NCBI RefSeq assembly: GCF_000420785.1
Contig: NZ_ATVP01000001.1
Span: 149,922-213,921, forward strand
Source of the DNA: Streptococcus hyovaginalis DSM 12219
Lineage (GTDB): Bacteria; Bacillota; Bacilli; Lactobacillales; Streptococcaceae
DNA: 64,000 nucleotides
Direction of reading: 5' to 3'
The notes beneath the pieces are model-generated. The model had not been told where the DNA came from. It saw nothing but the letters and a program-made list of their open reading frames with translations, and ran no database searches. Shown piece by piece: positions 42,108 through 51,951 of the stretch. Position numbers and translations under genes: made by a program. The stretch's first letter is position 1. Every line of letters begins with the position of its first letter.

Positions 42108-43484
42108 GTGTATAGTGAATCATCAACAATTAAGTTAATTTATTTATTATGTGATCTAGTTGCTATCTTATTGACTTGCATTGTCTTGAGTTTTAAATAT
42201 CCTTTTCCTTATCTTGATTCTGTATTAGATATCTTTGTTACAGCGTTCGTATCTGTTTTTCTTGTTTTAATAGCGAACAACTATTCAAGAATCCATCTTG
42301 CTGGCTTGAGAGAACTTTTTTGGTTAAGTGTCAAATTTATTTGGAAATTTTTAGTAACCATTTTACTTGTGCAATTTGCCAAAGAAGTTATCTTAAAGTC
42401 TGCTAATTTAAGTATCACTTTAGATGTTCTTAGTCTGCAGTTAATCGTCGTTTTTTTATCGATTTTTGCAAGTAGATTAATTGTTTATGGTGTTTGCCGT
42501 GACTTTTTTAGTTCTAGACAGAAGGTTCTATTAATTTCTTCCAAAGAGAAAGTTATTGATATGGTAAAACAGCTAGAAAATGCCAAATTTTCCGTTACAG
42601 CTATTTTTACCAAGGATCAATTGGATACCTTTGATATACCTATATTAACTGACTTAAACGGAGTTAGAAATTTTTTGACGAAGAATGAACTTAATGAAGT
42701 ATTTGTTTCTTCTGAATCGCATGATGATTACTATACCGTTCAAAGGCATTTTCAAGAAATTGGCTTGCCAGTGTCAATTAGCCTAGTAAATGAAAATAGC
42801 CACAATCGACGTAAATACAGCTTAACTAGCTTACCTCACCAGCTTTTTTTGACCTCTTCACTCAATATCTCACCATACCGCTACATGTTACTCAAGCGTG
42901 CAGCAGATATTGTCTTTGCCTTACTAGGCTTAATCTTGGTAAGTCTGACTTATCTCCTTATCTATCCGATTGTTCAAAGACAATCTAAAGGTCCAATGAT
43001 TTTTAAGCAAAAACGTGTGGGACAAAATGGTAGGGTTTTTGAGCTTTATAAGTTTAGAAGCATGTATTTAGATGCTGAGGAAAGAAAAGAGGCTTTGCTA
43101 TCTAAGAATCAGCTATCTTCAGACTATATGTTTAAGATGGACAATGATCCCCGAATTTTTCCTTTTGGGCAAAAGCTTCGTGATTGGTCTATTGATGAGT
43201 TGCCACAATTTATCAATGTCTTAAAAGGCGACATGTCCTTGATAGGAACACGCCCGCCGACACTAGAAGAGTATTACAAGTATGATTTTAGACATTTTAA
43301 ACGACTAGCGATGAAACCTGGTATCACAGGTATGTGGCAGGTATCTGGTCGTAGCAACATCACCGACTTTGAAGACGTCGTTGCTTTGGATACCTACTAC
43401 ATTGAGAATTGGTCGCTGTGGTTAGATATCAAGATTTTCTTGAAGACGATTGTAGTGGTTTTGAAACGGGATGGGAGTAAGTAA
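42108..43484 (+). CDS. cpsE: Initiating sugar-phosphate transferase CpsE (WchA-like)
   Basis: This enzyme transfers the first sugar-1-phosphate to undecaprenyl phosphate. The 458-residue protein has four N-terminal hydrophobic helices, a central cytoplasmic loop, one further helix near 265-290, and the conserved transferase domain: FKQKRVGQNGRVFELYKFRS, GDMSLIGTRPPTLEEY and KPGITGMWQVSGRSN, ending with IKIFLKTIVVVLKRDG. This is the polyisoprenyl-phosphate hexose-1-phosphate transferase family; glucose is usual for such CpsE but is not proved here. Start is GTG 42108 after TAGGAGAG. From here on the operon becomes visibly more AT-rich. Confidence 0.92.
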   Translation: MYSESSTIKLIYLLCDLVAILLTCIVLSFKYPFPYLDSVLDIFVTAFVSVFLVLIANNYSRIHLAGLRELFWLSVKFIWKFLVTILLVQFAKEVILKSANLSITLDVLSLQLIVVFLSIFASRLIVYGVCRDFFSSRQKVLLISSKEKVIDMVKQLENAKFSVTAIFTKDQLDTFDIPILTDLNGVRNFLTKNELNEVFVSSESHDDYYTVQRHFQEIGLPVSISLVNENSHNRRKYSLTSLPHQLFLTSSLNISPYRYMLLKRAADIVFALLGLILVSLTYLLIYPIVQRQSKGPMIFKQKRVGQNGRVFELYKFRSMYLDAEERKEALLSKNQLSSDYMFKMDNDPRIFPFGQKLRDWSIDELPQFINVLKGDMSLIGTRPPTLEEYYKYDFRHFKRLAMKPGITGMWQVSGRSNITDFEDVVALDTYYIENWSLWLDIKIFLKTIVVVLKRDGSK

Positions 43485-44230
43485 TGATAAAAACTGTTGA
43501 AATGTTGGGAATTAAACTTAATCCCTTAACAATAGATGAGACAGTGAGCGTAGTTGATCAGGAATTTATCCAAAAGAATAAACCTTTACACCTTATGGGA
43601 GTTAATGCTGATAAAATAAATCAGTGTTATGAAGATTCCAATATGATGAAAATCGTAAATAATTGTGGAGTGGTCAATGCTGATGGTGCTTCAGTTGTTC
43701 TTGCGGGAAAATATCTTGGTATTGATATTCCAGAAAGGGTTGCTGGCATAGACCTAATGCAGGAACTTCTTAAACTATCTGAAAACAAAAGTTATTCGGT
43801 ATATTTCTTTGGTGCCAAGGAGGAAGTATTACAAAAAATGCTTAGTGCTTTTAAAGTAGATTATCCTAATTTAAAAGTAGTTGGTTATCGAAATGGTTAT
43901 TTTAAGGACGATGAGATTGATGCTATTTCACAAGATATTGCTAGTAAGGCGCCTCAATTGGTCTTTGTAGGAATTACTTCTCCGAAAAAAGAAATATTGA
44001 TTGAAAGATTCATGAGAGATGGAGTAAATAGTATTTTTATGGGAGTCGGTGGAAGTTTTGATGTTTTGTCCGGCACGATAAAAAGAGCACCGTTATGGAT
44101 GCAAAAATCTCATCTAGAGTGGTTGTTCCGGGTTATGAATGAACCCCGCAGATTATTTAAGAGATATTTTGTTGGGAATACAAAATTTATAAAAACTATT
44201 GTTAAGGAAAAGAGAAAATTGAAACTATGA
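43484..44230 (+). CDS. WecG/TagA/CpsF family glycosyltransferase (GT26)
   Basis: A 248-residue GT26 enzyme, the family that adds N-acetylmannosamine(uronate) to lipid-linked GlcNAc in teichoic acid linkage units and ECA. The motif LMGVNADKINQCYEDSN near residues 38-54, VVNADGASVVLAGKYLG near 64-80 and VFVGITSPKKEILIERF near 155-171 are typical. It overlaps cpsE by one base and wecB by four. With UDP-GlcNAc 2-epimerase next to it, transfer of ManNAc as an early sugar is a sensible inference. Confidence 0.88.
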   Translation: MIKTVEMLGIKLNPLTIDETVSVVDQEFIQKNKPLHLMGVNADKINQCYEDSNMMKIVNNCGVVNADGASVVLAGKYLGIDIPERVAGIDLMQELLKLSENKSYSVYFFGAKEEVLQKMLSAFKVDYPNLKVVGYRNGYFKDDEIDAISQDIASKAPQLVFVGITSPKKEILIERFMRDGVNSIFMGVGGSFDVLSGTIKRAPLWMQKSHLEWLFRVMNEPRRLFKRYFVGNTKFIKTIVKEKRKLKL

Positions 44231-45324
44231 AAAAAGTAATGCTTGTTTTTGGAACTAGACCTGAGGCGATTAAAATGTGTCCGTTAGTGCAGGAACTAAA
44301 CCGTAGACAACAGTTTAAAACAGTAGTTTGTGTTACTGGGCAGCATAGGGAAATGTTAAAACAGGTTCTGGATGTATTTGGGGTGATTCCTGATTATGAT
44401 TTGGACATTATGAAAGATAATCAAACATTATTCAGTATAACCACTAGTATTCTTGAAAAAATGCAACCAATTCTTGAAGAGGAAAAACCGGATATTATGT
44501 TGGTTCACGGTGACACAACGACGACCTACGCGGCATCATTGGCTGCTTTTTACTTAGGAATAAAAATAGGCCATGTAGAAGCAGGACTACGTACCTATAA
44601 CATTAGGAGTCCTTTTCCTGAAGAGTTCAATCGACAATCAGTTTCAATTATTTCTGATTTTGACTTTGCACCTACTCTTGATTCAAAAACTAATTTACTG
44701 AAAGAAGGGAAAAAAGAGTCACAAATTTTTGTTACAGGAAATACTGCAATAGATGCGTTAAATACTACTGTTGTTAGTGATTTTTCACATCCTTTGATAG
44801 ATTGGATTGGTCAATCTCGCCTAATTATATTAACAGCACACAGAAGAGAAAACTTGGGTGAGCCGATGACTAACATGTTTAAGGCAATCAATAGAGTTTT
44901 AGAAAATCATTTGGATGTCAAAGTTATATATCCGATTCACAAAAATCCTAGGGTTAGAGAAATTGCTGAAAGAATATTTGCTGGTAATGATAGGATCAAA
45001 ATAATTGAACCATTAGAAGTTGTTGAATTTCATAACTTACTGAATAAAAGTTACATTATTTTAACGGATTCAGGGGGTATTCAGGAAGAAGCACCATCTT
45101 TAGGAAAGCCTGTACTAGTAATGCGTGATACCACAGAGCGTCCAGAGGGTGTCAATGCTGGAACATTGAAGCTTGTAGGTACAGATGAAGAAACAATATT
45201 TAATGAATTTACAAAATTATTAGTAGATAATGTAAGCTATAATAAGATGAGTCAAGCAAGTAATCCATATGGAGATGGAAAAGCTAGTAAGCAGATTGTA
45301 GATGTGCTAGATAAGTGGTTATAG
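44227..45324 (+). CDS. wecB: UDP-N-acetylglucosamine 2-epimerase (non-hydrolysing)
   Basis: The enzyme interconverts UDP-GlcNAc and UDP-ManNAc. The 365-residue protein begins VFGTRPEAIKMCPL, has HGDTTTTYAASLAAFYLG and HVEAGLRTYN near residues 98-130, and the UDP-binding LTDSGGIQEEAPSLGKPVLV near 279-298 followed by RDTTERPEG. All signatures are complete. No UDP-ManNAc dehydrogenase gene follows, so ManNAc rather than ManNAcA would enter the capsule. It overlaps the GT26 gene (ATGA). Confidence 0.94.
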   Translation: MKKVMLVFGTRPEAIKMCPLVQELNRRQQFKTVVCVTGQHREMLKQVLDVFGVIPDYDLDIMKDNQTLFSITTSILEKMQPILEEEKPDIMLVHGDTTTTYAASLAAFYLGIKIGHVEAGLRTYNIRSPFPEEFNRQSVSIISDFDFAPTLDSKTNLLKEGKKESQIFVTGNTAIDALNTTVVSDFSHPLIDWIGQSRLIILTAHRRENLGEPMTNMFKAINRVLENHLDVKVIYPIHKNPRVREIAERIFAGNDRIKIIEPLEVVEFHNLLNKSYIILTDSGGIQEEAPSLGKPVLVMRDTTERPEGVNAGTLKLVGTDEETIFNEFTKLLVDNVSYNKMSQASNPYGDGKASKQIVDVLDKWL

Positions 45325-45327
45325 AAT

Positions 45328-46377
45328 ATGAAAAAAATAAGAGTGTGCCACATTGGAACGGGTGTCGAAAATCCTGGGGGAATGACAACTGTTATACAGG
45401 ACTTATTGGCTAACCAAAAGTTAACTGAATTTGAACAAATTCACATTGTTTCAGTAGCACCTGAACATAAATTTAAAGTTTTCTTACTTGCAATCCTAAA
45501 GTTTATTGAGGAGCATAGAAAAGGAGCTATAGACATAGCTCACCTACATATGTCTGAATACGGGAGCTGTTATCGAAAGATTATTTTTATACTCTTGTGT
45601 CGTATGTTGAAGATAAAAACAATTGTTCATTCTCATGGTGGTGAATTCGAAAATTTTCTTAAAAAATCAAAAGGATCATTTATCTTTAAAAAAATTGTGA
45701 AATTGGCTGATAAAGTTTTGGTTTTGACACCAGGTTGGATGAAAATTTGGGAAACGCTAGTTCCTAGTGATAAAATTGAAATTCTTCCAAATGCTGTATC
45801 ACTACCAGAAATTAATCGTAAGAAGTATTATAAAAATAACCAATTAAATATATTATTTTTAGGCTATATCGGACATAGGAAAGGAACCTACGACTTAATA
45901 CGAGCCGTCAAAGAACTTGTCAATGATGAATTGAAAGTAAATTTAAAAATAGGTGGTAACGGAGAAGTAGAGAAAGCTAAAAAGATAGTAGATGAATTGG
46001 ACTTATCCCGTAATATTGATATTTTAGGATGGGTCGATTCGGATTTGAAAGATAGATTATTACGTGAGGCAGACATATTGGTATTGCCATCCTATTTTGA
46101 ATCTTTTGGCATTGTATTATTAGAAGCTATGTCCTACAAATTACCAGTTATTTGCGGGGATGGTGGTTTCTCTAAGGAAATTATTTCAGACGGTTTAAAT
46201 GGCTATGTCGTCAAATCAGGAGATGTTCAGGACATACAAGAAAAAATTAGCCTTTTTTTTGACCGTCATATAGTTGAAGTGCTTGGTAACAATGCTAGAG
46301 AAACAGTGGAAAAGTTTTATACATTTGAAACAATAGGTTCCCAACTACGTAAAATATACTTGAGGATGGTTGAATAA
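45328..46377 (+). CDS. Glycosyltransferase family 4 (GT-B)
   Basis: A 349-residue retaining GT4 glycosyltransferase. N-terminal VCHIGTGVENPGGMTTVIQD is the acceptor side; the donor side has LFLGYIGHRKGTYDLIRAVK near residues 176-195 and the family Glu motif LPSYFESFGIVLLEAMSYKL near 252-271. Donor and acceptor sugars are unknown. No signal peptide; it acts at the inner face of the membrane. It follows wecB after three bases. Confidence 0.9.
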   Translation: MKKIRVCHIGTGVENPGGMTTVIQDLLANQKLTEFEQIHIVSVAPEHKFKVFLLAILKFIEEHRKGAIDIAHLHMSEYGSCYRKIIFILLCRMLKIKTIVHSHGGEFENFLKKSKGSFIFKKIVKLADKVLVLTPGWMKIWETLVPSDKIEILPNAVSLPEINRKKYYKNNQLNILFLGYIGHRKGTYDLIRAVKELVNDELKVNLKIGGNGEVEKAKKIVDELDLSRNIDILGWVDSDLKDRLLREADILVLPSYFESFGIVLLEAMSYKLPVICGDGGFSKEIISDGLNGYVVKSGDVQDIQEKISLFFDRHIVEVLGNNARETVEKFYTFETIGSQLRKIYLRMVE

Positions 46378-46378
46378 A

Positions 46379-47347
46379 GTGAAACAAGATAGATTAGTTA
46401 CTATTGTAGTTCCGATTTACAATGTTGAGAAATATTTAGAGAAGTGTTTGGAATCTCTGATAAAACAAACCTATGAAAATCTACAAATTGTTTTAGTGAA
46501 TGATGGCTCTACGGATAACTCAGAAAATATTTGTCGAAAATTTATACTTGAAGACAATCGCATTGAGTTAATTAACAAAGTTAATGGAGGATTATCGGAG
46601 GCTAGAAACTTTGGAATAGACGTTACACGAGGGGAATACATATTGTTTGTTGATTCAGATGATTACCTGTCTCCGCAAACAGTAGAGTTTTGTATGAAAA
46701 CCATTGAGCATACCAATGCGGATATCGTGGAATTTGCAGTAAAAAAAATATTTGAAAGTGATCCGGATTATTTTCAACCATTTGAATTTGATAAAAATGA
46801 TATTCAAATATTTAATCATACTGAGGCACTTACAAATATTCTCTCATATCGCTTCAAGATAGTAGCTTGGAATAAATTATATAAAGCTAGTTTATTTAAT
46901 GCCATTCGATATCCCAAAGGGAAATTACATGAGGATGAGTTCACCACTCCATATTTAGTTGATAACGTAGCCATTTATTGTACAATTCCTTATACATTGT
47001 ATGCCTATGTTCAGAGGGAAGGCAGTATAATGAATAATAATTTTAGTGAGAGACGATTTGATATATTGGAGGCTTATCAAGAAAGGTACCGTTATTTTCA
47101 GGAAAAATACGGCAATAGATACGATGCTATTCTTGATTTTGGGTACCTTTCTATTCTGTCTAATTTACTAGAAATTACGCCAACTTCACATGAAAAGACT
47201 CCCATCCTCAAGCAACAAAAGCAAAAACAGTTTAAGAAAATTATTACTGGGAAAACTCCATATTTTATTAAACTAAAAGTGTTATTTAAAAACTTTTTAC
47301 CGAACATTTATACTGAAATTATCGAGCGAAAGAATTGGGAGAAATAG
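46379..47347 (+). CDS. Glycosyltransferase family 2 (GT-A)
   Basis: A GT-A fold transferase of about 322 residues. VTIVVPIYNVEKYLEKCLES near the start, VLVNDGSTDNS near 39-49, GGLSEARNFGID, and the metal-binding LFVDSDDY near 86-93 are typical of capsule GT2 enzymes. The start is likely GTG 46379, ten bases after GAGGATGG; TTG 46370 overlaps that site. It overlaps the GT4 end closely. Sugar specificity is unknown. Confidence 0.9.
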   Translation: MKQDRLVTIVVPIYNVEKYLEKCLESLIKQTYENLQIVLVNDGSTDNSENICRKFILEDNRIELINKVNGGLSEARNFGIDVTRGEYILFVDSDDYLSPQTVEFCMKTIEHTNADIVEFAVKKIFESDPDYFQPFEFDKNDIQIFNHTEALTNILSYRFKIVAWNKLYKASLFNAIRYPKGKLHEDEFTTPYLVDNVAIYCTIPYTLYAYVQREGSIMNNNFSERRFDILEAYQERYRYFQEKYGNRYDAILDFGYLSILSNLLEITPTSHEKTPILKQQKQKQFKKIITGKTPYFIKLKVLFKNFLPNIYTEIIERKNWEK

Positions 47348-47352
47348 CGAGT

Positions 47353-48360
47353 ATGAAAAAGCTAATTTTTTTTATTTTTCTATGTGTTACAGCTGTATTA
47401 AATAAGATTTTATTTGGAAAAAAGCTTATTTTTCTAATGGGAACTCCTATGCATGGAAATTTAGGAGATATTGCGATTGCTTATGCTGAAGAACAGGTAA
47501 TTAAGGAAATTATAGCAAGACCTTATTTCGAAATTCCATCATCATATGTTGGATCTTACATAAATATTTGGAAAAAAATAATCGGAAGAAATGAAGTTTT
47601 TGTTCATGGTGGTGGTTTTACAGGAACAATTTGGCCTGAAGAGATGGACATGCTACTTAGCGTTTTAAGACATTTTCAAAATAATAAGATTATTATTCTC
47701 CCTCAAACAGTATATTTTGAAGTTTTGGGCTCAGATGTAGAAAATGCATTAGCAGAAGCAATTGATAATTGTACGGATTTGACAATCTTATTGCGTGAAC
47801 ACTACTCAAATGAATTTGTTGATTTACACTTTAAAACAGCTCGTAGTTACTTGGTTCCGGATGTTGTCCCCTATTTGGATAAACGTTATTTTAAATTAAA
47901 AAATCATGATTCTCGTGGTAGAATACTGTTTGTTATACGAAATGATAAAGAAAAAATTGATCAAAGTACAACGATTGAGAAAATAAAGAGTTTAACTACA
48001 GATTTTGAAATAGATTATACTGATACGGTAGTGCCTTATGCTATTAGACCATGGAATAGATTGAAAGAAATTGAAAAAAAGATAGCACAGTTCAGGAATT
48101 CTGGACTAGTGGTTACGGATCGTCTACACGGAATGATATTTGCAACTATTGCAGAAGTCCCTTGCATTGTTTTGAATAACAATAATTATAAGATAAAGGG
48201 GGTTTATGAATGGATAAAGCACCAACCTAATATTTATTTCCTTAATTCTGAAGAGGAGCTAGATTCTGTAATTCCATCGTTGTTAAAGATGCCATATCAA
48301 AAATTTGATAATAATTTTATACGTGGTAAATTATCTGAAATTATTTCAAAGATTGTCTAA
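47353..48360 (+). CDS. Polysaccharide pyruvyl transferase family protein
   Basis: A 335-residue enzyme of the family that adds ketal-linked pyruvate to a sugar from phosphoenolpyruvate. GTPMHGNLGDIAIAYAEEQV near residues 25-44 and the late VVTDRLHGMIFATIAEVP near 250-267 are the two conserved ends; the middle has FVHGGGFTGTIWP. An N-terminal hydrophobic stretch may tether it to the membrane. ATG 47353 follows GGGAGAAA. It predicts a negatively charged pyruvyl group on the capsule. Confidence 0.88.
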   Translation: MKKLIFFIFLCVTAVLNKILFGKKLIFLMGTPMHGNLGDIAIAYAEEQVIKEIIARPYFEIPSSYVGSYINIWKKIIGRNEVFVHGGGFTGTIWPEEMDMLLSVLRHFQNNKIIILPQTVYFEVLGSDVENALAEAIDNCTDLTILLREHYSNEFVDLHFKTARSYLVPDVVPYLDKRYFKLKNHDSRGRILFVIRNDKEKIDQSTTIEKIKSLTTDFEIDYTDTVVPYAIRPWNRLKEIEKKIAQFRNSGLVVTDRLHGMIFATIAEVPCIVLNNNNYKIKGVYEWIKHQPNIYFLNSEEELDSVIPSLLKMPYQKFDNNFIRGKLSEIISKIV

Positions 48361-48376
48361 TTAGTAGGAGTTGTTA

Positions 48377-49270
48377 ATGAGTATTAAGCCGATTAGGGTT
48401 ATTTCAATGTTATTTTCTATATTGAGTGACAAATTGAGTAGACACAATATTTCAGTGCTCAGTACAGAAGAGACATTGGATACTATTATAAAGAATAAAG
48501 TATCAATTTCTAGATTTGGTGATGGCGAATTTAATCTTTTATTGGGAAATGATATGCCTTTTCAGTCAGCAAGTCCAGAATTGAGAGCCAGCTTACGTAG
48601 AGTATTGATTGATCAGGATGACAATCATCGGTGTCTTGTTGCAATACCTGGGAGCTTTGTAACAGTGTCGCACTTAACTCTAAAATCAAAGTTTTTTTGG
48701 ATAAAGTACTTTGCAAAATTTAGAAATGATCTATTACCTTTTCTAAACAACCAATATGTCTATGGCGACTCACAAATTTCAAGAATATATATCAATAGAA
48801 AAGATAAGTTAGGAGCAACCAAAAACTTTGATAACTGGAAAGAAATTTTTAAAAATAAGCATATACTCCTTGTGGAAGGTAGTGAGTCAAAGTTTGGTGT
48901 AGGAAATGATTTGTTTGAAAATACTCTTAGTATTTCTAGGGTAATCTGTCCGAGTCGTCAAACATTTCAGGTGTATGAAGAGTTGCTAGATTATTTATCA
49001 TCCGTGACTTCAATTGATTTAATCCTATTGGCTTTGGGACCAACCGCGACTGTCCTATCCTATGATTTTTCTAAAATTTCAAATATTCAAATAATAGATA
49101 CAGGAAATATGGATTTGGAATATGAATGGATGAAATTAGGGGTGGCTAAGCCAACCAAAATTGATCATAAGTATAGTATCGAAGTAAAAAACGGGACAGA
49201 GACTGTTGATATTGAAGACGGTGTCTATGAAAGTCAAATAATTAAGAGGATAGGTGTCAATGGTGTTTAA
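48377..49270 (+). CDS. GT-D fold glycosyltransferase (DUF1792 type)
   Basis: A 297-residue protein with ISRFGDGEFNLLLGND near residues 40-55. The RFGDGE motif, containing a DxE metal site, marks the GT-D (DUF1792) glycosyltransferases first described in streptococcal glycoprotein glycosylation and present in some capsule loci. Other parts such as HILLVEGSESKFGVGNDL and LILLALGPTATVLSYDF fit that fold. ATG 48377 follows TAGGAG. The sugar used is unknown. It overlaps the polymerase gene. Confidence 0.85.
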   Translation: MSIKPIRVISMLFSILSDKLSRHNISVLSTEETLDTIIKNKVSISRFGDGEFNLLLGNDMPFQSASPELRASLRRVLIDQDDNHRCLVAIPGSFVTVSHLTLKSKFFWIKYFAKFRNDLLPFLNNQYVYGDSQISRIYINRKDKLGATKNFDNWKEIFKNKHILLVEGSESKFGVGNDLFENTLSISRVICPSRQTFQVYEELLDYLSSVTSIDLILLALGPTATVLSYDFSKISNIQIIDTGNMDLEYEWMKLGVAKPTKIDHKYSIEVKNGTETVDIEDGVYESQIIKRIGVNGV

Positions 49271-50468
49271 AATATCAGAAGTTCAATTACTCCAGTTTCT
49301 GTTACTAGTGCTACCATTCGTGGATACCCTCAATGGATATTTGAATAATGGTGCAAATGAATCGGGTCTATCTTTTGGGATCGTTTATCGAATCATCATA
49401 TTGACTTGGTGTATATTTTTGCTTTTACGACATGGTATGCTGAAACAGGACTTTTTTTCTATGGTATTGATAATATTCGGTGTTGTATTAAGCTTCTTTT
49501 CAAGTCATAGTTCAGAATATTTTGTTTTACTATCAAAATTATTATTACCGATTTTACTGATTTTTGTATTTAAAATCTATACGTTTAAAGGTGTCCTACC
49601 TAATACTTTCTTTGAAAAAATATTTAGTTGGTGGAATTTATTGTTTGTTTTATCAATTTTAATACCATTTTTTTTGGGGATTGGCTTTAGAACTTATGGC
49701 GAGGGATCAGTTGGATTTAAGGGCTTTTATTATTCACAAAATGATTTGGGCATTGTGTTAATTTTGCTATTTGCCTATTCATTGATTAGAATATCTAGAC
49801 ATTTTAGTTTGATAAATTTGTTTCTCACTATGAGTAGTTTATTTTGTGGAATACTTCTAGGTCTAAAGAGTGTTTATATTATAGATTTCGTACTCATTAT
49901 ATATTTCATGTATAGTAAACGTCTCACTGTAACAAATATGATAAAGAATGTTATGTACACCATATTAGGTTTTTTTGCAGTCTATGGATTCTATATTTGG
50001 TTTTTTGAAGATATAAACGGAATCATTAAAAGATGGGAATATTTTCTAAATCAGAGTGAGTCATTTTTTTCGTTTTTTACAAGTTCAAGAATTGATCGTA
50101 TTCCACGTGTATTTTCATGGCTTTCTGAAACGAATTATAGAGGTCTAATATTCGGAACCGGTTTGGAGTATACAAAAATAACTTCTAATTTTATTTCCTC
50201 GATTCAAATAGAAATGGATTTCTTTGATATTTTATTTCAATTAGGAATAGTAGGCTTATTAGGAGTATTGTCAGTATATTTTCAAACTGTCAAATCAAGT
50301 CCAGCACCAAAAATATATCAATTTATATTTGTTATTGCATGTTGTTACAGTTTTTTTGTAGGACATGTATTAGAATCGGCATTGTCAGGTATGGTTTTTG
50401 CAACCTTTGTTGGGCTTATTTTAGAAAAGGGACAGAACGAAAATGTTGACAAGAATGCAGTATATTAA
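49260..50468 (+). CDS. wzy: Capsular polysaccharide polymerase (Wzy-like)
   Basis: A 402-residue protein with about ten to eleven membrane helices and a large loop around residues 250-300 (RIPRVFSWLSETNYRGLIFG), the usual layout of Wzy polymerases. Wzy genes are poorly conserved, so the call rests on topology and position between transferases and the flippase. ATG 49260 is nine bases after GAGGA; GTG 49254 is possible. It polymerises repeat units outside the membrane. Confidence 0.8.
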   Translation: MVFKISEVQLLQFLLLVLPFVDTLNGYLNNGANESGLSFGIVYRIIILTWCIFLLLRHGMLKQDFFSMVLIIFGVVLSFFSSHSSEYFVLLSKLLLPILLIFVFKIYTFKGVLPNTFFEKIFSWWNLLFVLSILIPFFLGIGFRTYGEGSVGFKGFYYSQNDLGIVLILLFAYSLIRISRHFSLINLFLTMSSLFCGILLGLKSVYIIDFVLIIYFMYSKRLTVTNMIKNVMYTILGFFAVYGFYIWFFEDINGIIKRWEYFLNQSESFFSFFTSSRIDRIPRVFSWLSETNYRGLIFGTGLEYTKITSNFISSIQIEMDFFDILFQLGIVGLLGVLSVYFQTVKSSPAPKIYQFIFVIACCYSFFVGHVLESALSGMVFATFVGLILEKGQNENVDKNAVY

Positions 50469-51951
50469 AACCAATGTTATTTATGGACTAGTAAGCAGAA
50501 TTGTATTCATATTATTAGAATTTATTGCGAGATTTTATTTTATAAAATTCTTAGGGAATGAGCTACTTGGAATTACCAATGTATTTATAAATATCTTACA
50601 GGTCCTTTCCGTAGCAGAACTAGGACTGAATAATGTTGTTATGTACAGTTATTTCAAGCCCCTTGCACAGAACGATTACAAAAAATTATCTCACCTAAAT
50701 GGTCTTTTTAGATATATATATAACTGTATTGCGGCAACCATTTTCATTCTAGGTATGTGTATTCTTCCATTTGTACATATGACCATTAGTCTGGATAATG
50801 CTAATTTTAATGTATACTGGATTTTTTTCTTATTTCTGATAGATTCAGTATTATCATACCTATTTGTTTATAAAACTATTATTTTATCGGCTGCCCAAAA
50901 AAATTATATTATATCTAAATATGATATGATTTGTAATTCTATTAGAACGGTTCTACAAATAGTTGTTTTAGTTACTATTCAGTCATTCACAGTTTATTTT
51001 TTATTAAAGATTATTTTTACTCTAATAGCAAATTTATTGAAGGTGAGAATAGTAGATAAAGAATATCCAGAAATTAGCAATCATAATGGAAAGATTAGCA
51101 AGGTTGAACGAAATGAAATTTTTGATACGATAAAATCGGGCTTAATCTACAAAATTTCAGGGGTATTGTTAAATGGGACGGATAACATTATTATCTCTAG
51201 CTTTATTGGCACTGTTTATGTAGGGTTACTATCTAACTATACTATTTTAGCGACATCAATTATGTCATTCATCGTTGTGATTTTCTCATCAATGACTTCC
51301 AGTGTTGGAAATCTTCTTCATACAGAGGACAAGAAAATCTTATTAGATAGATTTGAAAGAATTCAGTCTGTAGCAAACTGGCTATCAATAGTTTTGATGA
51401 CTTGTCTGTTCTTCTTATCCAGTGATTTTATTTTGCTCTGGATTGGTAAAGAGTATATAATGGATAGCACAACAGTTTTATGGCGTACAATGATATTTTA
51501 CTTAGGATGCTTCTTACAACCAATATACATATTTCGAGAGGCAACCGGCCTTTTTCAAAAAACAAAATATGTCATGTTAATAACAGCAATACTTAATTGT
51601 ATTTTGAGTATTATATTAGCCAATCTATATGGAGTAGATGGAGTATTACTCGCAACACTTATCTCTATATTAATGACTTATTTTTGGTATGAGCCATTAG
51701 TGCTTTTCAGAGATATTTTTGACGCTTCTCCTAAGCAATACTTTATCGAAATTTTTAAAAATTTTATTATCACCTTTCTGTTGATGGTCTTACTTTACAT
51801 TTTTCCAATTGCTGTCAAGTCATGGATGGACTGGATTTTAAAAGGATTATTTATTTTTATTTTATCTAACCTTGCTGCATTTATGCTATATAATAAAAAA
51901 TTAGGTATAAGTCGTTTAATAATAGAAAAGTTAAAAAATAATATTAGATAA
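50443..51951 (+). CDS. wzx: Capsule repeat-unit flippase (Wzx)
   Basis: A 502-residue protein with about fourteen membrane helices of the polysaccharide-synthesis/MVF-MATE type. FIARFYFIKFLGNELLGITN near residues 23-42 and GLNNVVMYSYFKPLAQNDYK near 61-80 are typical N-terminal segments. Wzx flips undecaprenyl-linked units across the membrane. It overlaps wzy by 26 bp and is the last intact gene of the locus. The ribosome site is weak. The body is markedly AT-rich. Confidence 0.88.
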   Translation: MLTRMQYIKTNVIYGLVSRIVFILLEFIARFYFIKFLGNELLGITNVFINILQVLSVAELGLNNVVMYSYFKPLAQNDYKKLSHLNGLFRYIYNCIAATIFILGMCILPFVHMTISLDNANFNVYWIFFLFLIDSVLSYLFVYKTIILSAAQKNYIISKYDMICNSIRTVLQIVVLVTIQSFTVYFLLKIIFTLIANLLKVRIVDKEYPEISNHNGKISKVERNEIFDTIKSGLIYKISGVLLNGTDNIIISSFIGTVYVGLLSNYTILATSIMSFIVVIFSSMTSSVGNLLHTEDKKILLDRFERIQSVANWLSIVLMTCLFFLSSDFILLWIGKEYIMDSTTVLWRTMIFYLGCFLQPIYIFREATGLFQKTKYVMLITAILNCILSIILANLYGVDGVLLATLISILMTYFWYEPLVLFRDIFDASPKQYFIEIFKNFIITFLLMVLLYIFPIAVKSWMDWILKGLFIFILSNLAAFMLYNKKLGISRLIIEKLKNNIR

